64,000 bases of DNA from Litoreibacter sp. (GTDB lineage: Bacteria; Pseudomonadota; Alphaproteobacteria; Rhodobacterales; Rhodobacteraceae): contig JAPORH010000116.1 of the NCBI GenBank assembly GCA_026710325.1, positions 1 to 64,000 on the forward strand, given 5' to 3'. How positions within the stretch are numbered: position 1 is the stretch's first letter; every line of letters begins with the position of its first letter. Positions 42,959-51,800 of the stretch are shown piece after piece. Both the position numbers and the translations under genes were made by a program. Below the pieces are notes generated by a model that saw only the letters and a program-made list of their open reading frames with translations, made no database searches and was not told the DNA's origin.

Positions 42959-44213
42959 ACTTGCCTGGCTCCGACGCTCGTCGACGCTACGGCTCTCACT
43001 CGCCCTTTCAGCAATTTTTGCGCTGTGCATGGCGACGGCCGTTTTTATCGCAATTGCCATCGGGTCTGACGTGTTCGAACGCCGCATCGATACAACGCTC
43101 GAAACCCTTGCACGGACGTCTGATTTGGGCGGGGCGCGCGGCGACACTTTCGGGGTCATCCTGCGTCGCCCTGACGACATAAACGACCTGCCCCGCCCCT
43201 TTGCGCGCGTCATCGCGCGCGGCGGCGGCACGGTTGTTCTGGACCGCGACTACCGCCAATCCGAAGCATGGCGCGTGCTGGTTGACCGCGACAGCAAGGG
43301 CGCGCCGATCATGGCAGCCCTTCCCCTTGAAGATGCGGAGGACGCGTTTGATCTGCTGGGGGGGATTCTATGGATCACCGTGCTGACCATGATCGCCTTG
43401 ACTCTGATGGTCGGACTGGTCACGGGCATTCTCGCCCAACGGCGCATGAAGCGCATCAATGGCACGCTCACGGCACTGGCGTCTGGCGATCTAACCGCAC
43501 GCACCGGGATCGCACGCAATAGGGATGATCTGGACGATATGGCGCGTCAGGTTGATGTGACCGCGTCGGAGTTGGAGCGGCTGGTCGCGCAAACCCGAAA
43601 CCTCAGTGCAAGCCTGGCCCATGATCTGCGCACACCGCTGGCGCGGCTCAGGTCTCGCCTCGAAACCCTGCCTGAGGGAGAGGAACGCGGCGCCGCGCTG
43701 GAGGAAGCGGAACGCCTCTCCAGCATTTTTGACACGATCATGCGGGTCGCGCGGATCGAAGCGGCGCAAGGAACTGACGGGTTTGAACCCGTGGCCCTCG
43801 GTGAGCTGATGCGCGATCTGGCGGAGACCTTCGGACCCGTGGTCGAGGATGAGGGCAAAACACTCAATTTAAACATAGACGGCAATGATACGGTAATGGC
43901 CGACCGCCAAATGCTGGTTCAGGCCACAGCCAACCTGATCCAGAACGCCATGCGCTACGGCGGGGACCAAATCGCGCTGTCAGCACGCGCGGGAGCCATC
44001 TCTGTCGCCGACAATGGCCCCGGGGTCGATCCTGACCAATATGCTGAAATCGTCAAACCGATGGTCCGTCTCGACACAACGCGGCAAAGTGACGGAACGG
44101 GGCTGGGGCTCGCGCTCGTGCGTGCGGTGGCAGACCGCCATAATGCCCAGCTGATCTTATCCCAAACCGACCCGCACGGGCTGACGGTCACTTTGAAGTT
44201 TGCAGATTTGTAA
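42942..44213 (+). CDS. Sensor histidine kinase
   Basis: The 423-residue membrane kinase has two hydrophobic segments (about 15-37 and 140-165) bounding a short periplasmic sensor, a HAMP linker, the H-box SLAHDLRTPLARL (His227) and the catalytic domain with NAMRYGG, DNGPGVD and GTGLGLALV. It should phosphorylate the regulator encoded just before it. With PepSY adjacent, a cation or envelope signal is a reasonable guess. Confidence 0.94.
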   Translation: MSLAGKLAWLRRSSTLRLSLALSAIFALCMATAVFIAIAIGSDVFERRIDTTLETLARTSDLGGARGDTFGVILRRPDDINDLPRPFARVIARGGGTVVLDRDYRQSEAWRVLVDRDSKGAPIMAALPLEDAEDAFDLLGGILWITVLTMIALTLMVGLVTGILAQRRMKRINGTLTALASGDLTARTGIARNRDDLDDMARQVDVTASELERLVAQTRNLSASLAHDLRTPLARLRSRLETLPEGEERGAALEEAERLSSIFDTIMRVARIEAAQGTDGFEPVALGELMRDLAETFGPVVEDEGKTLNLNIDGNDTVMADRQMLVQATANLIQNAMRYGGDQIALSARAGAISVADNGPGVDPDQYAEIVKPMVRLDTTRQSDGTGLGLALVRAVADRHNAQLILSQTDPHGLTVTLKFADL

Positions 44214-44265
44214 GGTTTCACGCAGGCGGGCGTAAGTTCCGGCCCGCATATCAGTTTCATCAACG
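44206..44265 (+). promoter_or_regulatory. Promoter element B, before the small membrane protein gene
   Basis: This is the partner of element A. ATTTGTAA (which includes the kinase stop codon), TNTCNCGCAG, GCCCGCAT and TTTCATC occur at the same distances as in element A. It precedes the 69-residue gene by about 86 bases and suggests one regulator for both transcripts. Confidence 0.55.
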
Positions 44266-44291
44266 ACAACAGATGAAACTGGAGATACCAA

Positions 44292-44501
44292 ATGAAATCC
44301 TTCCTAACCAAAATCGCATCGAGCGCCGCAAACGTTGCCCTCATCATTCTGGCCTGCGTTCTGGCGGGGCTGGGCCTGTGGCTGGTCTTCGTGCTTGCGT
44401 TGTTCGCACTTGCGGTGATTGGCCTGAGTTTTCTGGCCGCGCCGCTTTTGGCGCTGATCCAGCCCGACAAAACAGACGAAGCTGAGACGGTCACCGCTTA
44501 A
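44292..44501 (+). CDS. Small membrane protein of unknown function
   Basis: A 69-residue protein with one or two closely spaced hydrophobic segments (about 14-57) and an acidic, Thr-rich tail. ACTGGAGA lies seven bases before the ATG. I recognise no family. Its own promoter element matches that of the PepSY gene, and a cytochrome b561-like gene follows 32 bases later, so a link to membrane redox or envelope response is inferred. Confidence 0.72.
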   Translation: MKSFLTKIASSAANVALIILACVLAGLGLWLVFVLALFALAVIGLSFLAAPLLALIQPDKTDEAETVTA

Positions 44502-44511
44502 CGCGGTGACC
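44489..44511 (+). other. Hairpin spanning the stop codon of the small gene
   Basis: A nine-base-pair perfect stem (44489-44497/44503-44511) has the TAA stop in its five-base loop region. No T run follows. It may slow decay or couple translation of the next gene. Confidence 0.45.
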
Positions 44512-44533
44512 TCGCGTGGACGGGGGATCAGAG

Positions 44534-45040
44534 ATGACAGAAAAAGCAAAACCACATGGATTTGTAACGCGGGTGATCCACTGGCTCGCAGCCGGTTTGC
44601 TTGCCTTTGGCTACTTAAAAGGGCTGGACAACGTATCCCAACTCGCTGACCCGGGTTTGATGCAGCTTGAAATCTTCTACGCCCTGGGGCTCGGCGCACT
44701 CTTTGCCATCCGACTGATCTGGACGAAGACTTTCGCAGGCGCTACGCGGCTGCCCAGTGAGGCCCCGGCGTGGGAGCATAGGGTGTCGCGGGCCGTACAT
44801 TTTGGGCTTTATGCATGCGTTTTCGGGATTGTTTTGTCCGGGCTTGGCATCGCGCTTGCGTTCTCAGTCCCTGCGCTCAGCGGGTTTGCGCTGTCAGCGA
44901 TGGTTTTTCTGCATGAGGCTTTTTTGAACCTTTTGCCTGCCTTCCTGCTCACCCATATCGCCGGTGCGCTTTGGCACAAGATCATCCGGCGCGATGGCGT
45001 GTTGGAAAGCATGACCGGGACTCTGGGGCGTCCCGCCTAA
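44534..45040 (+). CDS. Cytochrome b561-like membrane protein
   Basis: From the ATG at 44534 (GGGGGATC upstream; a GTG at 44516 is possible) the protein has 168 residues and four hydrophobic segments. Histidines at VIHWL, AVHFGLY, FLHEAF and LLTHIAGALWHK fit two haem b sites of the bacterial cytochrome b561/b6-type family. Such proteins pass electrons from quinol, some quenching superoxide. It follows the two-component system and may be in its regulon. Confidence 0.88.
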   Translation: MTEKAKPHGFVTRVIHWLAAGLLAFGYLKGLDNVSQLADPGLMQLEIFYALGLGALFAIRLIWTKTFAGATRLPSEAPAWEHRVSRAVHFGLYACVFGIVLSGLGIALAFSVPALSGFALSAMVFLHEAFLNLLPAFLLTHIAGALWHKIIRRDGVLESMTGTLGRPA

Positions 45041-45056
45041 ACTACCCGAAAGCCCA

Positions 45057-45075
45057 GGCGGCGAAAGAGGCCGCC
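45057..45075. terminator. Hairpin between convergent genes
   Basis: A six-base-pair GGCGGC/GCCGCC stem with a seven-base loop lies between the cytochrome b561-like gene and the convergent dehydrogenase gene. It lacks a T run in both directions, so it is only a possible bidirectional terminator. Confidence 0.4.
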
Positions 45076-45077
45076 CG

Positions 45078-46157
45078 CTAGGCCCCATCCAAAACCGCAT
45101 CCGCAACAGCCGCGCCGCAGGTTGCAGTATCAGCAGGCCCACCAAGATCGGACGTGCGCAACCCCTCCTCCGCCAAAACGCGCTCGAATGCAGCGATGAT
45201 CGCATTGCTGGCCTGCTCGGCACCAAGATGCTCCAACATCATCGCCGCCGCCCAAATCTGCCCAATGGGATTGGCGATGCCTTGCCCGGCAATATCCGGC
45301 GCCGAGCCATGGACCGGCTCAAAGAGCGAAGGGAACACACCTTCAGGGTTGATGTTGCCCGACGGCGCAATCCCTATCGTTCCGGTGCAGGCCGGGCCAA
45401 GATCGGACAGGATGTCGCCAAACAGGTTTGAGGCCACAACCACGTCGAACCAATCCGGATGCAGCACAAACTGGGCCGTCAGAATGTCGATATGGTATTT
45501 GTCGACGGTTATGCCGGGGTAGTCAGCGGCCATTGCCTCCACCCGCTCATCCCAATAAGGCATCGTGATCGAGATCCCGTTGGATTTGGTCGCCGATGTC
45601 AGGTGTTTGCCGCGTTTTGCTGCCAGCTCAAAGGCGTATTTCAGGATGCGGTCCACCCCGACACGGGTCATGACGGTTTCCTGCATGACGACCTCCCGGT
45701 CGGTGCCGGGGAACATCTTGCCCCCGATGGAGGAATACTCGCCCTCGGTGTTCTCCCGCACGATCATCATATCGATGTCGCCAGGGGACCGGCCCGCCAA
45801 CGGAAGCGGAACCCCTGGCATCGCGCGCGCCGGGCGCAAACTCACATATTGATCAAACTCCCGCCGAAACTGGATGAGCGAGCCCCAGAGCGAGATGTGA
45901 TCCGGCACAATCTCCGGCCATCCAACGGCTCCAAAAAACAACGCGTCGCTTCCACCTAACTGGTCTTTCCAGTCGTCAGGCATCATCTGCCCGTGCTTGA
46001 CGTAGTAATCGGCGGACGCGAAATCGTGCTCGACGAAGTCAAATCCCAGGTCGAACCGCTTGGCCGCTGCCTGCAAGACGCGGACACCTTCTGGCGTAGT
46101 CTCTTTCCCGATCCCGTCGCCCGGGATTACGGCGATTTTCCAACTGTTTTTTGACAT
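45078..46157 (-). CDS. Tartrate dehydrogenase/isopropylmalate dehydrogenase family protein
   Basis: The 359-residue beta-decarboxylating dehydrogenase begins with VIPGDGIGKE, keeps the substrate arginines in LRPARAMPGVP, ENTEGEYSS and the NAD-binding GSAPDIAGQGIANP. The sequence pattern fits the tartrate/D-malate dehydrogenase branch better than leucine-synthesis LeuB, and no leu genes are near. It would oxidise tartrate or D-malate with NAD. GGAAAGGA precedes the ATG, with an inverted repeat just upstream. Confidence 0.9.
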   Translation of the reverse strand: MSKNSWKIAVIPGDGIGKETTPEGVRVLQAAAKRFDLGFDFVEHDFASADYYVKHGQMMPDDWKDQLGGSDALFFGAVGWPEIVPDHISLWGSLIQFRREFDQYVSLRPARAMPGVPLPLAGRSPGDIDMMIVRENTEGEYSSIGGKMFPGTDREVVMQETVMTRVGVDRILKYAFELAAKRGKHLTSATKSNGISITMPYWDERVEAMAADYPGITVDKYHIDILTAQFVLHPDWFDVVVASNLFGDILSDLGPACTGTIGIAPSGNINPEGVFPSLFEPVHGSAPDIAGQGIANPIGQIWAAAMMLEHLGAEQASNAIIAAFERVLAEEGLRTSDLGGPADTATCGAAVADAVLDGA

Positions 46158-46178
46158 GCGCGGTCCTTTCCGTTCCTC

Positions 46179-46197
46179 ACTGAGTAGGCCACTCGGT
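46179..46197. promoter_or_regulatory. Inverted repeat before the dehydrogenase gene
   Basis: ACTGAGT-N5-ACTCGGT (one G-T type mismatch) lies 22 bases upstream of the tartrate dehydrogenase-like start. It could be an operator for a TetR-like or other dimeric regulator, or part of the terminator for the upstream acyl-CoA dehydrogenase gene. Confidence 0.4.
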
Positions 46198-46278
46198 AAG
46201 GTCAGGCAACAAAGGTCGGCGCATGCCTGTTTTGTGTGTCAGACGGCTCGACGTCGCATCGACCCGCCTTGTTGTGTC

Positions 46279-47484
46279 TTACTCAGCGGCGACTTGAGCG
46301 GACGCTTCGTCTTGTTCGCCGTATCCCTTCGGGACCGAAAGGTCAGGCAGGCCTGCCGCACGTTTTTGAAGCGCGCGGCCAATAACGACGCGGCTGATTT
46401 CGGTCGTGCCGTCAACAATGCGCAGCATCTGGGCCAGACGCGACAAGCGGTCCAAGCCGTATGGCTTGAGCAAGCCCATACCGCCCAACACTTGGGTGCA
46501 GGTGTTGGCGGCCTTCACGGCAGCATCTGGCACAAAGCGTTTGGCATGCGCAGCCATCAACGGACCCTCGGGCGAGCCAAGCGCTTCGGCGGCTTTGCGG
46601 TACAGCAGCTTGGAAGCTTCCAAATCCGTCGCGACCTCCCCGAGCATCCACTGAATGCCGTCGAGCTCTATGTTCTTCCCACCAAACATCTTGCGGTTTT
46701 TCGAATAAGACAGCGCGGTGTCCAGCGCCGCTTGCATCAGCCCACAGCAACCGGACGCGATCGACACACGCGCAATATCAATCGCCATCAGCGAGCCCTG
46801 CAGCCCCTGCCCGATTGGCAGGATGACGTTGTCCTCACTCACTACAACATTGTCGAGATACATCTCAGACATCGGCAGGAAGCTGTAAGACGGCGTGTCG
46901 TAAAGCGGGCCAAAACTGAGGCCCGGCGCATCTGCCGGGATAGCAATCATGGCCATGTCTTTGTGACCCGGCGCGTCGCTGGTCTTCACAACCGTGAAGT
47001 AAATGTCAGCCTCACCAGCCAAGCTGACCCAGGCTTTCGAGCCGCTGATCGTCCAAGTGCCGTCATCGTTGATGGTAGCGCGCGTGTACATCTTCATCGG
47101 GTCGGACCCCGATTGCGGCTCAGTCAGCGCAAAGTTTGCAAGCTTACGGCCCGACGTCAGATCGCGGGCCCACTTTTCCTTGAACGCGTCGGTTCCGTAA
47201 CCGCAGCCCGCAAAGGTGCAAATGTTGTGCATCGACAAGGCAAAGGCATAGGCCCCGTCACCCAATCCCAGCTGTTCATAGACCTGGATGCCTTCAGACA
47301 ATGGCAGGCCCTGCCCACCCCATTCCTCAGGCGCGTAAAGCCCTGTCAGACCCGCCGCACCCGCTTTGTCGGAGGCATCGCGCGGCCAGGATTTTTTCTC
47401 ATTCCATGCATCGACATTCGGGATAATCACATCCTGCGTATGATCATGGGCGGCAGCGAGAATGGTGTCGAGTTTGGTAGACAT
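46279..47484 (-). CDS. Acyl-CoA dehydrogenase family protein
   Basis: From the ATG at 47484 the flavoprotein has 401 residues; the open frame to 47517 adds 11. It has the FAD/substrate motifs ALTEPQSGSDP and GSKAWVSLAG, and the C-terminal GGMGLLKPYGLDRLSR. At the usual catalytic Glu (YEGT) it has Asp358 in RIVDGTTEI. These enzymes make 2-enoyl-CoA with transfer of electrons to ETF. The chain length is unknown. It precedes the dehydrogenase gene by 121 bases. Confidence 0.92.
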   Translation of the reverse strand: MSTKLDTILAAAHDHTQDVIIPNVDAWNEKKSWPRDASDKAGAAGLTGLYAPEEWGGQGLPLSEGIQVYEQLGLGDGAYAFALSMHNICTFAGCGYGTDAFKEKWARDLTSGRKLANFALTEPQSGSDPMKMYTRATINDDGTWTISGSKAWVSLAGEADIYFTVVKTSDAPGHKDMAMIAIPADAPGLSFGPLYDTPSYSFLPMSEMYLDNVVVSEDNVILPIGQGLQGSLMAIDIARVSIASGCCGLMQAALDTALSYSKNRKMFGGKNIELDGIQWMLGEVATDLEASKLLYRKAAEALGSPEGPLMAAHAKRFVPDAAVKAANTCTQVLGGMGLLKPYGLDRLSRLAQMLRIVDGTTEISRVVIGRALQKRAAGLPDLSVPKGYGEQDEASAQVAAE

Positions 47485-47646
47485 GGGCAAATTCCTTGGA
47501 TGGACGCACATATCCAATCACGCCAACTGAAATATGGGCGCTGCATTGGAAAGATGCTTTGATTTGACTTTCGAAGCCTGCATACAAGGCGCAAGACGGC
47601 TTCTCCATCTCACGGACTGACAGCTCATTGTCCAAAAGTGACAAAT
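47485..47646. other. Intergenic, promoter region of acyl-CoA dehydrogenase
   Basis: No gene is seen between the dehydrogenase start and the AraC-type regulator stop. A short inverted repeat TTGTC-N7-GACAA lies at 47628-47644, close to the end of the regulator gene, and may be an operator. Confidence 0.35.
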
Positions 47647-48675
47647 TCAGCCAGTTGGCGCGTTCCGTCGGCGATAAGCACTCGGTGTGCCCCCTGTCCA
47701 TCGATGAAACGCCTTATGAAAGCTTGCAGCGGAGGAAAAACCAACATCCTGCGCAATCGCCTCGATGCTGGCATCGCCCACTTGCAAGCTCCGGATGGCT
47801 ATGTCGCGTCTAAGCGCATCTTTGATGGATTGAAAGGAGGTCCCATCGGCCTCCAACCTTCGGATCAGGGTGCGGGGCGTCATGTGGAGCGCTTTAGCTG
47901 CGGCCTCAAGATGCGCCTCCTCCCAAGTCGACTGGTTGAGATAGGCGCGCACGCGCAAGGATTGGGTATGCTCTTGGGAGCGGGTGAATATCCAATCGCG
48001 CGGTGCATTTTCCAAGAAACGGTCAAGGTCGTTGGTGCTACGGACTTGCACCGGGCCCAAGGCATCGGTGTTGAAATAAATCGCCGATTTGTGGGCTGCA
48101 AACCGAACCGGGGCCGGAAAAATCAGCGCGTAATCCTCGTCAAAGCTTGGCCGGTCGAAAGCGAAATCAACGGCAGCAACCGCGACCTCCCGGCGCGCAA
48201 GCCAAGACAAGATACCATGCGCCAGCTTGAGGATCAGCATATGACCAAACCGTTGCGAAGGCGCGTCGGTCAGAGGTATCAGGCACAGCGCCCGCGTCTC
48301 ATCGCCCTCGGCCAGTTCAAACTGGTAGTCATCCAACAGCAAGTTCCAAAAAGTCGAAAAGCGGTAGAGCGCCGATGCCAAACTGGTCGACTCGCGCAGT
48401 GACGTGAGCAGATGCTGAAGCGCGCGCGGACGAACAGGGCGCGACCAGAGTCCCATCATTTCGTCGCCGGTCTCTACGGCCGCCAACTGGTAGAGCCGAA
48501 CGATCTGGTCAAGCGTCACCCGCCCTTGGGGCGTGTCACCCCCAACAGCCAGACCCGATCTTTCCAGCAAAGAGCGGAAGTGATCCGGGCCGCAAAGCGA
48601 CTCCAGCGCAACTAGCCAATCCCATATGAATTGGGTTGAGACGGTCGAGATCGCGGCTGTTGGCTTGGCAGTCAT
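47647..48675 (-). CDS. AraC family regulator, OruR/ArgR-like
   Basis: The 342-residue protein has the long N-terminal arabinose-binding-like domain of the OruR/MmsR type group (about 20-200) and a C-terminal AraC DNA-binding domain with GFSSAASFHKAFHRWTGGTPSAYRR. It is co-directional with, and directly upstream of, the acyl-CoA dehydrogenase gene, so control of that gene is likely. Confidence 0.92.
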   Translation of the reverse strand: MTAKPTAAISTVSTQFIWDWLVALESLCGPDHFRSLLERSGLAVGGDTPQGRVTLDQIVRLYQLAAVETGDEMMGLWSRPVRPRALQHLLTSLRESTSLASALYRFSTFWNLLLDDYQFELAEGDETRALCLIPLTDAPSQRFGHMLILKLAHGILSWLARREVAVAAVDFAFDRPSFDEDYALIFPAPVRFAAHKSAIYFNTDALGPVQVRSTNDLDRFLENAPRDWIFTRSQEHTQSLRVRAYLNQSTWEEAHLEAAAKALHMTPRTLIRRLEADGTSFQSIKDALRRDIAIRSLQVGDASIEAIAQDVGFSSAASFHKAFHRWTGGTPSAYRRRNAPTG

Positions 48676-48740
48676 TCCATTGGCACGCTATCAGCCAAAC
48701 GGCTTGGCAGAAACCCATCCCTCCACGCTTTTGCGAAGCA

Positions 48741-48762
48741 GCGAGCTATGCCGCCAGCTCGC
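48741..48762 (-). terminator. Hairpin after the 5-oxoprolinase operon
   Basis: A seven-base-pair perfect stem GCGAGCT/AGCTCGC (48741-48747/48756-48762) lies about 45 bases beyond the stop of the oxoprolinase gene. T residues after it are few, so this is a possible terminator only. Confidence 0.4.
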
Positions 48763-48807
48763 GCTTAGCCCAACCGGCAGAAGCCACCGGGTTTCCTCAC
48801 ATCTCGT

Positions 48808-51800
48808 TCAGTCAGACTTGCCAAAACCACCGCCGCCGGGCGTTTTCATGATGAAACTATCGCCAGGTGACAGCTCGACCTGATCATTGCCTTCAAGGCG
48901 TTCGAACTCGCCATTGGCACGCTGCACGGCATTCTCACCAGTCGCCCCGGGCGCGCCGCCTTCAACACCATGCGGCGGCACCACACGGTGGGAGGTCAGA
49001 ACCGTCACAGTCATCGCCTCGTTAAATGTCAGCCGCCGAACGATGCCATCACCGCCATCAAACTGCCCGTCTCCGCCGGAGCCCGTGCGGATGGAAAACT
49101 CCTCTACCTCAACCGGGAACCGCGTCTCCAACACCTCCGGGTCGGTCATCCGCGTATTTGTCATATGGCTGTGCACCGCGCTGGTGCCGTCGAACCCGTC
49201 ACCGGCCCCTGTGCCCCCGCAAATCGTCTCATAATTCTGATAAACATCATTGCCGTAGACAAAGTTGTTCATCGTGCCTTGGCTGCCCGCAATCACGCCA
49301 AGCGCACCATAAAGCGCATCCGCGATGGATTGGCTCACTTCGGTATTTCCGGAAATCACGGCCGCAGGCGCTTTCGGGTTGATCATGGACCCTTCCGGCA
49401 CAATCAGTTCCAGCGGCTTCAGGCACCCCTCATTCATCGGGATATCGCGGCCCACAAGCGTTCGGAACACGTATAGGACCACCGCCCGGCAAATGGCCAT
49501 GGGCGCATTGTAGTTGTATTCGCTTTGCGGCGAGGTCCCGGTGAAATCAATCGTCGCGCAACGCTCCGCCTTGTTCACACGGATCGCGACCTCGATCCTC
49601 GCACCACTATCCATCGGGTAGCTGAACGCGCTGTCTTTCAGCACATCCAGAACCCGCCGCACACTTTCTTCGGAATTGTCCTGAACATGACCCATATAGG
49701 CATGGACCGTCTCAAGCCCGAATTGCCGCGTGATCTTTTGCAGCTCCGAAGCGCCCGTTGCATTGGCAGCAATTTGTGCGGCCAGATCGGCCATATTCTG
49801 GTCGACGTTGCGGCACGGGTATGTGCCTGAGGCCAGAAGCGCGCGGGTCTCTCCCTCCCGCAAAGCCCCTTGGTTCACGAGCAGGAAATTGTCGATCACA
49901 ACGCCTTCCTCCTCGATCACCCGGCTGTCGGGCGGCGCCGATCCCGGTGTTTTGCCGCCGATATCGGCGTGGTGCCCACGGGAGGCGACGGTGTAGATGA
50001 TGCGCTCACCGTCCTCATCAAACACCGGGGTAATCACCGTCACATCCGGCAAATGCGTGCCGCCGTTATAGGGGTTGTTCATCATGAAAACGTCGCCCGG
50101 ACGGATTTTGTCGTCATTCTCCCGCAACACGGTGCGCACGCTTTCCGACATGGAGCCCAGATGGACCGGCACATGCGGGGCGTTGGCGACCAGATCGCCA
50201 CGCTGATCAAAAATCGCGCAAGAGAAATCGAGCCGCTCCTTGATGTTCACCGAGTAAGCCGTATTGGCCAAGGTCGCCCCCATCTGCTCGGCGATGGACA
50301 TGAACAAGTTGTTGAACACCTCCAGCATCACCGGGTCGACCTGGGTGCCGATCGCCTCGACGCGCCTCAAGGGCACGATCCGTTCAAGGATCAGATTGCC
50401 ACCAGCCGCACAGGTCGCGCGCCAGCCAGGCTCGATCACATTGGTGCCCGTTGGCTCGGTCAGGATCGCGGGACCATCAACCGATGCCCCAGTGGCAAGG
50501 GTGTCCCGGTTGACCAAGGGCACGTTCCGCCATTCGCCTTCAAAACAGACCGAGACCTCAGTTGTCTCAGTGCTCGTCGCGCCCGGGTCGGGCATGCTCA
50601 CCGCTTCCCCCGTCCGGCCAATCGCTTCAACCACAAGAACGTCGATGATCAGATCGCTGGTGTCGGGTGCAAAGCCGAAGCACTGCATATGGGCATTCGC
50701 AAAATCAGACGCCATCTCAGACGCAGCTCCAAACGCCACCTCCAGGCTTTGTTGCGCGTCACGCGGACGGATTTGCGCGCGTTTCAGCACCTCAATGTCG
50801 CCAGCCGCGATCCCCTGATCCTGCACCTCTTGGCGCGCCACATCCGCCATCGCGTCCAAAGCCGCCCCGGCCCCGGCATCATCCAAGGCCCTTTCAAACT
50901 GCTGCTCCCTCATCGCGCGCACGTCGGCAAGCCCCATCCCAAAGGCCGACAAGACGCCCGCAAACGGATGGATAAAAATGCGCTCCATGCCCAAAGCGTC
51001 AGCCACAAGACAAGCATGTTGCCCGCCCGCGCCACCGAAGCAATTCATCGTGTATTTGGTCACGTCATAGCCGCGCTGCACGCTGATTTTCTTGATGGCG
51101 TTGGCCATATTTTCAACCGCGATGCGCAGGAACCCTTCGGCAAGCTCCTCTGGCGATTTGCCGTCGCCGATCTCGCTGGCCAAAGCCTCAAACTTTTCGC
51201 GCACAACCTGCTCGTCAAACGGCAGATCCGCGTTCGGGCCGAAAACATGCGGGAAATGATCAGGGTTCAACTTACCCAAAAGCACGTTGCAATCCGTCAC
51301 GGTCAGTGGCCCGCCCCGCCGGTAAGCCGCAGGCCCCGGGTTTGCGCCCGCGCTTTCAGGGCCCACCTGCATCCGGCCATCGCGATAGGACAGGATCGAG
51401 CCGCCCCCCGCCGCGACCGTATGGATCGACATCATTGGGGCGCGCATCCGCACGCCCGCAACCTCCGTCTCGAAAGAACGTTCGAACTCCCCCGCGTAAT
51501 GGCACACATCGGTGGAGGTCCCGCCCATGTCAAAGCCGATCAGCTTCTCATAACCCAGCTCACCGGCGGAGCGGACCATCCCAACCACGCCCCCTGCCGG
51601 ACCCGAGAGGATCGCATCGCGCCCCTGAAACAGCCGCGCATCAGTCAGCCCGCCATTGGATTGCATGAACATCAACCGCTCGCACCCGCCTTTATGCGCG
51701 CCAAGCGCATCCGCCACTTGATCTACATAGCGCCGCAGGATCGGGGAGAGGTAGGCATCCACCACCGCCGTATCACCGCGCCCGACCAGCTTGATCAGTG

